From Hepsetus odoe (Eukaryota > Chordata > Actinopteri > Characiformes > Hepsetidae): DNA of 64,000 nucleotides. The notes beneath the pieces were generated by a model. The model did no database searches and was not told the DNA's origin. It saw only the letters and a list, made by a program, of their open reading frames with translations. Positions 48,460 through 58,335 of this stretch are shown here, piece by piece. Where the stretch lies: positions 3,152,030 to 3,216,029 of the forward strand of contig CM029368.1 in assembly GCA_017165825.1 (NCBI GenBank), read 5' to 3'. The number at the start of each line of letters is the position of its first letter. Within the stretch, counting starts at the first letter, position 1. A program made the translations under genes and the position numbers.

Positions 48460-48983
48460 GTGAGCATGGAACAGCTGCTCTCTGCTGCCACCTCCTGGCC
48501 TGGGAATACAAAACTGTGTCTTTTTACCCAGCTTTTTTCATTTTCGTCCTAATACTTTATGTACTATTGTACAATTTTTTTTATTCAAGTTAATAATAAT
48601 AGACGTATAATAATAATGATAACTCCCATGTGAGAGTATGGGAGTCGGAATTCATTTTAAAATAAACTGAACTGAGTGGTTGGGCGGTGTGAATTATGCA
48701 ACATTTGAAAGGTGCTTTTATTTTGGCCACAAAATTTGTGTAAAGTTTATTAAATGTCATTATAAAAACGACACTTATTATAAACTATAAATATCGCCAC
48801 CTTCAGATCAGTGTGTTGGATTTATTTTTACATCTGTATTGACTACAGATTAAGCAAAGAAGCAATGAGTTCCCACACACAGCATCAGGCTCCCAACAGC
48901 TTCACATCTTTATTTATCTGTTCCTGTTTCAGTCATTCAGGAAAATTCTCACTCTGCTTCCTGTGTGTTTTCCTGGGTTGCAG
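48460..48983 (+). other. jarid2: 0.5-kb jarid2 intron
   Basis: AT-rich, noncoding; ends gggttgcag. Nothing recognised. Confidence 0.8.
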
Positions 48984-49114
48984 GATCTGAAATGCAGGCG
49001 TATAGCCAAACCTTTCTCCATGGAGAAGTTGCTCTACCAGATCGCCACGGCCGAGTCCAAGCGAGAGAACGCACTTCTGCTGAGTACAATCTCCTCTCTG
49101 CTCAAGGATCTCAG
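48984..49114 (+). CDS. jarid2: jarid2 window exon 14: helical segment after JmjC
   Basis: The acceptor ggttgcag ends at 48,983 and the donor gtcagc starts at 49,115. It encodes DLKCRRIAKPFSMEKLLYQI, ATAESKRENALLLSTISSLL and KDL plus a split Arg. The core IAKPFSMEKLLYQIA is identical to human. Phase is 0 in and 2 out. Confidence 0.97.
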
Positions 49115-49537
49115 GTCAGCCCAGCATGAACACCCTGCTGCTCCTGCGCCACACAGATTTAAAGCAGATGTTGGCTACAGAGCTGGATTTAGTCAATGCC
49201 TTAGTTGCATGGTGCCCATCCACAGTGCAATGCCTGCATGATAAACTACATCACAATAGCTTTACATCATTTATTCGTTTAGCTGACACTTTTTTCCAAA
49301 GCCACTCACAAGCATTGAAGCCAGAGTTCACCAAAAACATTAAATGCCACTGAAAGTGAAATAACACAAAATGTAACAGATTCAAACAAAGTGTGTGGAA
49401 AGTGCAGTAAACCAGTGAATTGTGTGATTGTTAGAGTTTTTTGAAGGCAACCTCTGCTTTGAAAGTCCTGGAACTTGACCTGCGTGAAGCAGTTTCAGAG
49501 GTAAATTCTGAATGGAAGTTCTAATGGTGTCCCTCAG
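49115..49537 (+). other. jarid2: 0.4-kb jarid2 intron
   Basis: Contains a repeat tail at about 49,255-49,320 (TTTAGCTGACACTTTTTTCC then AAAGCCACTCACAA), a phrase shared by many fish SINE/DNA element ends. Otherwise nothing. Confidence 0.75.
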
Positions 49538-49721
49538 GAACATAGAGATGAGACAGCGGCAGGAACTCTACGAGGCCGGCCTGCTTTCATCCGCTCGATA
49601 TGGCACTCATGACAACAACCAGGCAGCCGGAGAGGGCAGGAAGAAACCCCGCAAGTGGGTGGCGCTGGAGTCGTCTGAACGACGGTGCCAAACATGCCAG
49701 CATCTCTGCTACCTGTCCATG
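49538..49721 (+). CDS. jarid2: jarid2 window exon 15: first half of the C5HC2 zinc finger
   Basis: The acceptor gtccctcag ends at 49,537 and the donor gtgaga starts at 49,722. It encodes NIEMRQRQELYEAGLLSSAR, YGTHDN, a basic KKPRKW stretch and RRCQTCQHLCYLSM. The cysteines CxxCxxxC start the C-terminal zinc finger. Human has RRCQICQHLCYLSM. Phase is 2 in and 0 out. Confidence 0.98.
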
Positions 49722-50054
49722 GTGAGACGGCGTCCAAACACAGCTTAGGATACACAGACGTTGTGTCAGTGTATCCTGCATGTTCATCCCTGAGAATGAC
49801 TATTGCTATACACTGTTCAGTCACTGCTCTCGATGATTCAGAACGAGCAGTAAATGAATCAGTAAATTCTTCCCGTTCGTCCCTACATTTTCTAGTTGTT
49901 ACAAATTATTCAGTAACTGTCATGAATTATTCAGAACAGCCTGCGTTTTATCCAGTATCGGCTATACGTTCTTGTGACTGACTAACAGCTAGGCTTCGTT
50001 TCATCAGTGATTTCATGTGTGCGGTCGACTCAGGAGGCTTTGGGTGTGTTTCAG
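49722..50054 (+). other. jarid2: 0.3-kb jarid2 intron
   Basis: Noncoding. It has several drifted copies of an ATTCAGTAACTG-like phrase between 49,815 and 49,935. Ends gtttcag. Confidence 0.7.
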
Positions 50055-50162
50055 GTGGTGCAGGAGAATGAAAATGTGGTGTTCTGTCTGGAATGTGCAC
50101 TACGCTACGTGGAGAAACAGAAATCTTGCCGCGGACTGAAGATGATGTACCGCTACGATGAG
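50055..50162 (+). CDS. jarid2: jarid2 window exon 16: second half of the zinc finger
   Basis: The acceptor gtttcag ends at 50,054 and the donor gtaaag starts at 50,163. It reads VVQENENVVFCLECALRYVE, KQKSCRGLK and MMYRYDE. The cysteines CxxC and a later C complete the C5HC2 finger. It differs from human by only two or three conservative substitutions. It is 36 open codons, phase 0. Confidence 0.98.
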
Positions 50163-50412
50163 GTAAAGATAGACCGGTCAGTTCCTCTGAGCCGGATTAA
50201 AGCACGCCTCTGAGGGGAGCTGTTGAGATGCGTTTCATACGATGCATGTGCAGAATTAAAAAAATAAAAATGTACAGCTCCTGCATGTGGGCTCAAAACC
50301 TCAACTTTGCCCTAGAAATCGTGAGAGGTGCTCTTTACAAACTTCCAAACAAAACCCATCCATCCCTATTTTCTGTTTTACACCTCCTGCTTGTCTCGCT
50401 CTGTGCCTGCAG
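50163..50412 (+). other. jarid2: 0.25-kb jarid2 intron
   Basis: The shortest clear intron; gtaaag donor and gcctgcag acceptor. Nothing else recognised. Confidence 0.85.
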
Positions 50413-50595
50413 GAGCAGATAAACAGTCTGGTGAACTTGGTGTGTGGTAAAGCCATGAAGAGCACGGAGGAGAGCTGTAACGGCTCCAGTCCTGGCAAAC
50501 GCGGCCCCCGCAAGAGAGCCACCGTGGAGGTGTCTCTGACCCACCTTCCCAGCCCCGCCCAGCTGTCCAAAAGTGCTGCAATGGCCATCTCATGA
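50413..50595 (+). CDS. jarid2: jarid2 window exon 17: C terminus and stop codon
   Basis: The acceptor gcctgcag ends at 50,412. It encodes EQINSLVNLVCGKAMK, a short variable part, then KRGPRKRATVEVSLTHLPSP and a Ser/Ala-rich end. TGA is at 50,593-50,595. Human has EQIISLVNQICGK and KRGPRKRATVDVPPSRLSS before a Ser-rich end. The basic KRGPRKR is a likely nuclear localisation signal (inference). Confidence 0.97.
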   Translation, partial: EQINSLVNLVCGKAMKSTEESCNGSSPGKRGPRKRATVEVSLTHLPSPAQLSKSAAMAIS

Positions 50596-50632
50596 GAGAC
50601 GGCTGTTTATACACCCTGCTTTTAACCAATCA

Positions 50633-50636
<4 letters not shown>

Positions 50637-50684
<48 letters not shown>

Positions 50685-50696
50685 TCCCTCTCCCTC
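50637..50696. repeat. (CT)n microsatellite in the 3' UTR
   Basis: About 22 CT units followed by CCCTCTCCCTCTCCCTC, 40 bp after the stop codon. Confidence 0.95.
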
Positions 50697-52559
50697 ATCA
50701 CATCCCTCTGACTCCAACAGTACGGCAAAAACTTGCTGTTTGAGAGCAAGGAGCTGCCTTTTTTGCACTAGAGCGAAAGAAGGTGTTCTTTTTATTATCA
50801 TTTGCAAATATTTTAGTTAGCATTAAGCGACGTGCTCGCAGATTTAGATTTGATTAGCAGGTAAGAGCGTCTTCACCTTCTTACCCGGACTGTCCCTCCT
50901 CATCGTCTTCAGCCCTGTCGACTGCATACACACACTCGAGCCTGAACTGTGAATAGAGGCACACTTTTTATGGTGCTCTTTTTCCTTTTTTAATTTTCTT
51001 TTTTGGTCCTGTCTTTTTCTCCTTTATTCTTTTTTGCTTTTTAAATGATATAAGGGCCACCAAGCTGGCTTTCGATTTTGTTTTGAATACATTTGACCTC
51101 TTCAGTCCCCACGTATATCACTGCTGGGGGAAAAAACGGATGGAAAGGCGAGGTAACACTTGAAAATCAACGGACTGCTTGTTTAGTTTGGGGTTTTAAT
51201 TTGGTTTTACTAGGTGATAGGGGAACACTGGTTTCCATGGCAGCATATGCTGTGCTTCAGGACATGGGTAGAAGGACAGGTGTGTTTTGGACCCCCCGCG
51301 GAGACAGCTGGGGCTTGTGCTGAAACTTGGAGTGGTTATTGTGCCTGATCTTCAGCGGGGACGTCCAATGTTTTTGGTGCTTTTTTCTAGTTTTTTGTTT
51401 TTTGTTTTGTTTTTATTGTTTTCGATACAAAAGGTAAATTAAAATGAGTGCTTTCTGCCTTCGTACAACACAAGACGGAAGAGCTTTGGAGACTTTTCCG
51501 CTTCTACATGTGCAATCGTGTTAACATTCCATACTTCCAGACTCATCAGTACCCGTTAACATTAATTATTATATTATTGTAATTATTATTATTGTTATTA
51601 TAATTTGTGTTTGAACATTTGAACCTTTTTTTTTTTTCTACCCCCTCCCACCCTTCCTTTGGATGCGCTATCTCAAGTAGAGCCACTAGGCAGAGGGTGC
51701 AAAATGTGAAATAAGATTCCAAGGAATTTTTTTTTTTTTTTTTTTTTTTTCCCCCCCCCTCTTCTTTCTCACCATTTCTTGCTTTCCCTTTTATCACAAA
51801 TGATTTAAAGAAACTCAACAAACATCGACTTTTTGTACATAATCCTGTAAATGTCTTTAAATACTTGAGCCTTTGTTCGGGGTGATAGAAGGAGGGGACG
51901 ATACATGATGAAGAAAAGCCTTACCCTTCAGTTTCTTCATCTGTGCGATCGGTTTGATGCTTACAGGGTTACTCTGGTGACGTGGATAAATTTTAAGTGC
52001 TGCTTATATCACTGAGAAATAAGATATGGAGTAGCAATGCCCCCCTTCCCCTCCCCAGCCCAGGTTTGTTTCTTTTGTTTTTTTTAGCTTTACTTTTTTA
52101 AAGAAAAGGGAAAATACCTAAACAAAAAAAAAAAAAGGTTTTTACATTTTCATTACTGAAAATTCAACAAATGTAGTAGCTACTCATGTTGCACTGAGCT
52201 TGCCAGTGGTGACTGTCAAGAAAAAACCTATAATCCAGTTTGTTGGTTGTTGTCCTTTACCGAAGACTGAACTGTTTTAGGAGTATTTAATGAAAACCAA
52301 GTCAGGTGTTTTCAACAGAAAAGTGGTTGTCAAGTTTTTATGGCCTTACAATGTATTTTATTCAGAATTCTTTTGCTGTTTTTTGTTCATTTTTCTACAG
52401 TATGAAAGATTTGCTCTCAGTCTGGCAAAGTTAATTTATTCGCACTGCGTCTCAGCCTTTCCTTACCCACGGAAAGATTTCATGTTGGTTATATTGCCAG
52501 TTTTTTTTTTTTGTTTGTTTTTGTTTTTTTTTTACTTTTCCAGTTTGTACTTAAGGTTT

Positions 52560-52565
52560 AATAAA
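52560..52565 (+). terminator. jarid2: Poly(A) signal AATAAA, proximal
   Basis: AATAAA in GGTTTAATAAAAACTTATGG, 1.96 kb after the stop. Confidence 0.65.
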
Positions 52566-52672
52566 AACTTATGGACAATTCAGGATCAGTTCTTTTTCAT
52601 GTCCGTCCGTTCGTCTTTCTCTTTCACCGGCTTTTCTACATCGTGCTTAAGGATTTTGGCCACCACTGCCAG

Positions 52673-52678
52673 AATAAA
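52673..52678 (+). terminator. jarid2: Poly(A) signal AATAAA, distal
   Basis: AATAAA in CCAGAATAAAGTGATGAGTG followed by GTGTTACCTCTGATG, a GT-rich downstream context typical of cleavage sites. Confidence 0.7.
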
Positions 52679-52694
52679 GTGATGAGTGTTACCT

Positions 52695-53380
52695 CTGATG
52701 AGACACTGCTTTCAGTAATCCGCTCCGGCTCTGGGTGAAGGCTCATTATTCATGCTTATCCAGTAACTTTAAGTAACTTGAATACTTGTGACCTTAAAGT
52801 GTCCTGATGATGGGAATCTGAATGTTTATCACTTAATGTCTAATGTAGTGTGATTTAGATTTTTCTTTATTTCACTGCTTGCCCACGTGTGTGTATTACA
52901 CCACACAGTCAGGCGCTTCTGAATCCGCTGCTTTTGTTATCATGTATGTTGATGTGCGTATACATATATGTTTGCAATTAGGGATTAGAAAATCAGCCAT
53001 TTAAAGTAACTGAACTTCCAGCCTGGTGGCAGAGAAAAGTTCCTTGGGCACCAGGAGAACGTTACCTACCTGCCTGCACAGTTCAAACCAGTTTGGTGGA
53101 GGAGGGATAGTGGATTTTTTGGGGTCACAAAGGTCGTACCAGTTCCATATGGATACCTATGGGTCTAGAGTGGAATGTCCTGCGACTTCCCTGAGGTGTC
53201 CCGATACTTTTGTCAATTTAATGTTAAAGGCGCAGACATAAACAGCCTGTTTAAAGAACAAAGTGAGGGAAGCAAATGATGATCTTTAGTACTCAGACAT
53301 TAGTCTTCATGGTTGATTAGAAATAAGGATGCGGCTCTTTAACAGACTGGCATTAAAACAGGAGCGAAGGCAGCGGAAGG
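52695..53380. other. Intergenic gap between convergent jarid2 and dtnbp1
   Basis: About 0.7 kb. It includes a repeat-like segment at about 53,015-53,225 that ends in GTGTCCCGATACTTTTGTCA, a phrase common at the ends of fish DNA transposon fragments. No gene is seen. Confidence 0.6.
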
Positions 53381-53391
53381 AGAGAGAAACA

Positions 53392-53397
53392 TTTATT
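53392..53397 (-). terminator. dtnbp1: Poly(A) signal AATAAA of dtnbp1
   Basis: TTTATT on the + strand, AATAAA on the - strand, about 150 bp after the dtnbp1 stop codon. This would give a short 3' UTR of about 160 bp. Confidence 0.6.
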
Positions 53398-53545
53398 TGA
53401 AAGATAGTCGGGTAAAATACTGCACGGCACCACACATCAAATATCTGTACAAAAACCAAAAATATCATCAAACACACCTTCTTTCACTCCAGATGCATAG
53501 CACACGGTTTTAGAAAACACGTTCCTTTCTTCCTCCTCTTCCTCT

Positions 53546-53832
53546 CTATGAGGCTGAAGAGCCGCAGTTTGCACAGTTCTTGGCTCTTTGATTTCGCTGT
53601 CCTGCTTCTCCACACAGCCTTTCCTCATCTCTCCCCTCCAGCTGGTTTCCTCCTCCTCCTCCTGTTCCTCCTCTCTCCTCTTCGTCATCATCCTCCTCTT
53701 CCTCCCCGGCCTCCGTGTCCTGGCTGGCGGAGTCGGTGCAGGTGGAAGAGAGGGAGGCGAGTTTGTGCCTCAGCTCAGCCTGTGTGGGAACCTGCAGCGT
53801 GATCTCAGTGGTGAAGGACTCCACATCAGGCC
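53546..53832 (-). CDS. dtnbp1: dtnbp1 last coding exon (acidic C terminus)
   Basis: The acceptor (- strand tgtgtgtcag) ends at 53,833. With one incoming G it reads GPDVESFTTEITLQVPTQAE, LASLSSTCTDSASQDTEAGE and an acidic EEEDDDEEE run, matching human NEITLQVPNPSEL and SSTCTDSATRD. After the acidic run it reads a Gly/Arg/Asn-rich tail ending CGSSAS before TAG at 53,546-53,548, which does not look like the mammalian end. An overlapping frame (53,437-53,691) gives VQTAALQPHREEEEEER, whose character is closer to the usual end, so the exact C terminus is uncertain. Confidence 0.85.
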
Positions 53833-53834
53833 CT

Positions 53835-53870
<36 letters not shown>
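53833..53870. repeat. (CA)n microsatellite forming the dtnbp1 acceptor region
   Basis: About 17 CA units on the + strand, that is (TG)n on the dtnbp1 sense strand, ending directly at TCAG. There is no ordinary pyrimidine tract between it and the exon. Confidence 0.95.
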
Positions 53871-53873
<3 letters not shown>

Positions 53874-54464
53874 AACAGAGAGCTGGAACCAGGAATCTAG
53901 ATGGTGGGGTGATGGTGGTCTGGTGGAAGGATACTCGGCTATGGTCCAAGAGGTCCCTGTAATCAGGAAATGGAAGGCGCTCTGGATAAGAGCGTCTGCT
54001 AAACGCTGTAAATGAAGATCCAAGACTTTTAATTCCTGCTCATGAGTTTGGAGAGAGAATCTGAAGGAATCTAGATCTTCTCTATAAGGAAGGGTAATTT
54101 TTTTTTTTATATATATATATGTTTAAAGTATTTTTCAGGGTTTTTGAACACACATCTCTTCTGTCTAAACAGGAATCAGTGAATTCCCATCACTCTGAAG
54201 TCATGATGAGAGGTTAGAGCTCTTATTCATATTTAAATCAGAGAAAACACAGAGAAAACAACAATCCTTTATTTATAAATAAAGGATTATTATTATTATT
54301 ATTATTATAAAACTTTTTTAAAATAACGTCTCTGAGCCAAGAGCTGGAAGATACTAGTGATTGTACCGTATTTGTGCTTCGTTGCTGTACCTGAGTATTA
54401 ATGTGGAGGATATTTAGTATCACTCAAATGAAATATTTGTACTTCTACACTTAAAAACCAAACA

Positions 54465-54575
54465 GGCTGGCGACCTGTCCAGGGTGTCCCCCGTCCTTCG
54501 CCCTGTGTGAGCTGGGCTGGACTCCAGCACTCCCCCGCGACCCCGCTTGGGACAAGCGGCAGAAAACGACTGACT
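54465..54575 (+). mobile_element. Retroposon tail fragment
   Basis: GGCGACCTGTCCAGGGTGTC, GAGCTGGGCTGGACTCCAGC and GGGACAAGCGGCAGAAAACG followed by GACTGACTGAC: the typical tail of a fish SINE family, close to the tails at 29.1 kb and 56.1 kb. Confidence 0.75.
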
Positions 54576-54629
54576 GACTTTACCCGAATGTATTTTACCT
54601 CCGGATGTTCCCTTTGGCTTGAATAACAG

Positions 54630-54925
54630 TTAAATAGTCTTCATCTTCTTCTTCTTTCTCGTCTTTCGGCTGCTCCCGTTTAAGTGTCGCCACAGCAGAT
54701 CATCTGTTTGCATTTCTTCCGGTCCTCTGCATCTTCCTGCTTCAAACCGACCACCTGCATGTCCTCTCTCACCACGTCCATAAACCTCCTCTTTGGTCTT
54801 CCTCTTTTCCTCTTCCCTTCCAGCTCCATCTTCAACATCCTCCTCCTGATATAATCCCCGTCTCTCCTCTGGACGTGTCCAAACCAGCGACTGTCCCTCT
54901 GATGTACTCTTCACTAAAAACAAGA
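54630..54925 (-). mobile_element. RTE-like LINE 3' end, antisense
   Basis: Starts after CTTC repeats, then TTCGGCTGCTCCCGTTTAAG, CCTCTGCATCTTCCTGCTTC, CACCTGCATGTCCTCTCTCA and TCTGGACGTGTCCAAACCAG. It is nearly the same as 57.3 kb. On the - strand it would be the end of a LINE followed by a GAA repeat. Confidence 0.8.
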
Positions 54926-55799
54926 GTTTGATACAGTAATTCTGCTTTTTCTGGGTGTGGTCTGTTCCTCCCCGGCTCTGAAAGAGGGAGTGTATGGGCA
55001 GCAGAAGTACAGGTTGATAACTGAAGGTCCTTTATGTGTTTAATTCTGCTCCGAGGGTGTGAGCTGGTAATGCCTGTGGTGTATTTGGGAGAGGGAGGTA
55101 TCTGACCCCCTAATCAGGCAGGCGTCCTGCGTGCAGGTGTGTGTTTTCTCTCTCAGTGAGGGAGAATTAGAGAATCCAGCTCCCCCGGGGCCGCGGTCTC
55201 TCCTGGCTAAGCCTGGATAATCCACAGGGCTACAGAGAGAGCTGGCCCTTCACTCCTGCCGAATGTAATTAGCGTTAATTGAAAAGTCTGTTTGTTCTCC
55301 CTGCTACGTGGCTCTTCTGGGTGTGTGCTTTCGCTCCGGGCTGCGGCGAAGCTTCTGTAAATGTCACCTCTGATTTGGAGGCTGAGGATGAGGTGCAGTG
55401 GCCTCCTGAACGGCGAGCACGAGGGGATGTGTGTCTCCCTAGAGCCAGGCATGTGCTTTTCATTCGGTCTTAATTGGAAAAACAGACCCGGCACAAAGTT
55501 CGGCTTCATGCAGCAGACAGGCAGCGCACAGTGTGTATCTGCATGTAGGCAGCTTCAGTGTGCGTTCCAGTGTAAAATGGGTGTGTGATGTAGTCTGTGT
55601 GAGCATCTGACGGACTGTGTGTGTGTGTTGATGTACTTTCATTTTCATTCATCTGTTTCATAAGAATTCCTGAAACTGATTTAATTACAAATTCAGAAAT
55701 TTCTGCTTTTTGTATTTGACGTTCAGTAAACTCGCACATTGTGGTTAGTCGGTTCATATTAAAGCCCCCTCGTTGCTGGATCAGGTCCGTTGTTGTTAT

Positions 55800-56125
55800 T
55801 GTCTAGTAAGAGAATAGGCACAACGGTCTCCTCACAGTAAGAAGGTCCCGGGATCGATTCCCAGGCGGGATGGTCCGGCTCATTTAAGTGTGTATTGGAC
55901 ATGCTCTCCCCATGTGTTTCCTCCAGAATCTTTGGTTTCCTCCCACCGTCCAAACACATCAGGTGACCTGGAGATGCTAAATTGTCCCCTAGGTGTGAGT
56001 GTGTCTGCCCTGCGATGGACTGGTTACCTGACCAGGTTGTCCCCGTCTTTTGCCCTGTGAGAGCTGGGACAGGCTCCAGCACCCCTGGTGATCCTATTCA
56101 AGCAGCTCAGAAAATGAGTGAGAGG
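55800..56125 (+). mobile_element. tRNA-derived SINE, near full length
   Basis: B-box-like GTCCCGGGATCGATTCCCAG at about 55,848, then CATGCTCTCCCCATGTGTTT, TTTCCTCCCACCGTCCAAAC, GAGATGCTAAATTGTCCCCT, GCGATGGACTGGTTACCTGA and a tail AGCAGCTCAGAAAATGAGTG. Confidence 0.85.
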
Positions 56126-56318
56126 GAATCTTCAGTAATAATCATGGAACACCATTACATGACAGTAATAATTATGGAGTGTTTTTTTGATCCAGTGTGA
56201 ACGAAGTGATTTAAATCAGTTTAATTCTTAATCTGGTTTGAATTATCAGAGTGTCCACAAAGCATTACCCAACCAGTCGAGTGTCTTTAATAATGTACTG
56301 TCTGTTGGAAATGTGTAC

Positions 56319-56462
56319 CCAGCAATGGTGAAGCTGCACTGTTGTCTTCTCCTCCTGAGTTGAGGAAGACATCCAGAGCCTCGTGGTCAGACATGTCCAT
56401 CAGGTCCATCTGCTCCAGCATGTCCACGTTCACCTCCATAGATGACATGCTTCCTATTGGCT
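56319..56462 (-). CDS. dtnbp1: dtnbp1 penultimate exon: conserved dysbindin motif
   Basis: On the - strand the acceptor ttttgcag is followed by AGCCAATAGG at 56,462 and the donor gtacac starts at 56,318. With one incoming G it encodes EPIGSMSSMEVNVDMLEQMD, LMDMSDHEALDVFLNSGGED and a short variable end. Human is identical over EPIGSMSSMEVNVDMLEQMD and has LMDISDQEALDVFLNSGGEE. It is 144 bp, phase 1 in and 1 out. This is the hallmark block of the dysbindin family. Confidence 0.98.
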
Positions 56463-57284
56463 CTGCAAAACCACAGCATAGACAAAGTCATCGTTTTCAT
56501 TCTGGTAGGAAATCCCACCCTTTCCACTGCAGCAAGGATCGGAGTCCAGGAAAGTCTTTGAGGAGACATTGTTTAATCTGTGCAGACACAGGAAGGTAAG
56601 GATTAGTTTCATGCTCGACTCTGGTGCGCTGCCGTGTGTTCAAGCGTAATGTAATGTTTTATATTTCGGGAAGGATTCAAGCTGTTTAGTGACTTTTTCA
56701 CAAAATGATATTTCTTACCGTTTGCAATAATGTTGGGTTTTCTTTAATATATTTTTCTAATCCAATTTTTTTCTTTTTTTTTTTTTTACATTTGAAGTCT
56801 AAAAATGTTTCACAACTTGACAATCTGATCATAATGTTTTGCCCATACATTACAGAGAAATAATGATTTTTTTTAAATGAAGTATTAACGGATTATAATT
56901 TAGCAATCGGACAAACTGACGAGATGAAACTCATTTTGGGTGAAAGTGGCCGAATTGAAATCTAACAGTCTGAGTAAAGGAACTGAAGGCTGTTTCAGCT
57001 TATCCTAACATATCTTTGCTTTTCAGCTTTTTCGGAGCAGATCAAGGTCCTGACTGATGTGTTGCCATAGTAACAACATCCCTGACCCGCTGCAGGACTG
57101 GACGCGGAGAAGGGATTCAGTAAACAGACAGATGTGGGATTAGCTCACTTTTCTCCACCTCATCAACTAGTTGTTTTGACTCCTCTTTTGTTTAGATGAA
57201 AGTCGACTGACATCATCTGCAACATTTAAGGTGGAATATGAATGAACGTGTCAAAGATCTAAGGCTAGATTTATTAAGATTAGG

Positions 57285-57600
57285 AGTTCTTCTTCTTCTT
57301 CTTCTTCTTCTTCTTTTTCTTCTTCTTTCGGCTGCTCCCGTTTAGGGGTCACCACAGCAGATCATCCATCTCCATTTCGTCCGGTCCTCTGCATCTCCCT
57401 CAAACCGACCACCTGCATGTCCTCTCTCACCACGTCCATAGACCTCTTTCCTGGCAGCTCCATCTTCAACATCCTCCTTCCAGTATACTCCTCGTTTCTC
57501 CTCTGGACACGTCCAAACCAGCGCAACCTTGCTCCTCTAACTTTGTCTCCAAAGCGTCCAACCTGAGCTGTCCCTCTAAAATACTCATTTCAGGATTAGG
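57285..57600 (-). mobile_element. RTE-like LINE 3' end, antisense, with (TTC)n
   Basis: A CTT repeat at 57,290-57,327, then TTTCGGCTGCTCCCGTTTAG, CCACAGCAGATCATCC, CACCTGCATGTCCTCTCTCA, TCTGGACACGTCCAAACCAG and CCAACCTGAGCTGTCCCTCT. Same element and orientation as 54.6 kb but longer at the inner end. Confidence 0.82.
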
Positions 57601-58300
57601 ATTTATTAGTCCGGTTTATTAGTTAGGTGAAGTGAAAGTGACTATTTGGGGATTGTTTTTGTCCGTGTTGCTCGTCTGTGACTCCTCCTGTCGGATCAAG
57701 GTGTTTTCCTGTGTTTTTTGTTGTTGGAAAAGTGTTGTGACTTGTTTTGGTTGTCGAAGTTAGAGGAGTTAAAGGGATCCAGTCAACTTGGCATTATCAG
57801 AAAGTGTCGGTGAGTAGATCGTAAAGAATGAAGGGTACAATTTTACTTCCTAAATGAGGCATCAGACTTTCTGGATGAGCGTCAAACACATGCGGTTCTG
57901 ATAAAATTGCCTTTAGCAGCATCAGAAACACACAACGGCCAAACGTCGCCAATTCTGAAGCTTCGTTTGAGGAGGACTGAGGAGGACTGTCAGTCTACAG
58001 GTTCATTTCCTTGAGAATTTGAAAAAGCGATCTAATTTCTGAGTTTTCATGCTTGGAAGTAATTTTATAAAGTGCTCTGTATTCCAGATATGAGCCAAAG
58101 CTTGTTGTTTAAACTGGATGTGAAAGGTCAAGCTGGAGAATCAGCACGTTGTACAGAAAGGTTCATAGAAACAAAGACATTTGACACTTTGTGTCTTTGT
58201 AGCAAACAGCCTTCCTCCAAGATAGATTTTACATTTCTGTTACATTGTTTTCATGTTTTCTCTCTCCTCCCATGGAGGTTTGGTCAGAAATAAATACATC

Positions 58301-58303
<3 letters not shown>

Positions 58304-58331
<28 letters not shown>
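58304..58331. repeat. Poly-A tract
   Basis: About 28 A in a row in the large dtnbp1 intron. Confidence 0.95.

Positions 58332-58335
<4 letters not shown>

Larger units (their letters stand above)
1..52690 (+). other. jarid2: jarid2 gene span (5' end lies outside the window)
   Basis: Seventeen exons on the + strand can be chained with GT-AG borders and matching phases. Together they give a protein collinear with vertebrate JARID2 from about human residue 53 to the C terminus. Known role: JARID2 is a nuclear accessory subunit of PRC2, recruiting and stimulating EZH2 H3K27 methylation. It binds DNA through the ARID and carries a JmjC fold that lacks demethylase activity. Visible here in order: EED/SUZ12 contact peptides, a basic/acidic linker, a damaged central region with JmjN and the start of the ARID, the rest of the ARID, JmjC, and a C5HC2-type zinc finger. 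The promoter, the first coding exons and the ubiquitin-interacting motif lie upstream. Many teleosts keep two jarid2 paralogues; I cannot say which this is. Confidence 0.95.
50596..52690 (+). other. jarid2: jarid2 3' untranslated region
   Basis: Follows the stop codon without a further recognisable exon. It is AT-rich with many T runs (for example 51,727-51,751) and starts with a CT array at 50,637-50,682. Two canonical AATAAA signals lie at 52,560 and 52,673. A 3' UTR of about 2 kb is in line with mammalian JARID2. The exact cleavage site is not visible. Confidence 0.8.
53833..56318 (-). other. dtnbp1: 2.5-kb dtnbp1 intron
   Basis: Contains a repeat tail at 53,925-54,017 (GGATAAGAGCGTCTGCTAAA), a TTA array at 54,288-54,308, a SINE tail at 54,465-54,575, an antisense RTE-like LINE tail at 54,630-54,925 and a SINE at 55,800-56,125. 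The stretch 54,930-55,790 has no recognised element. Confidence 0.8.
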
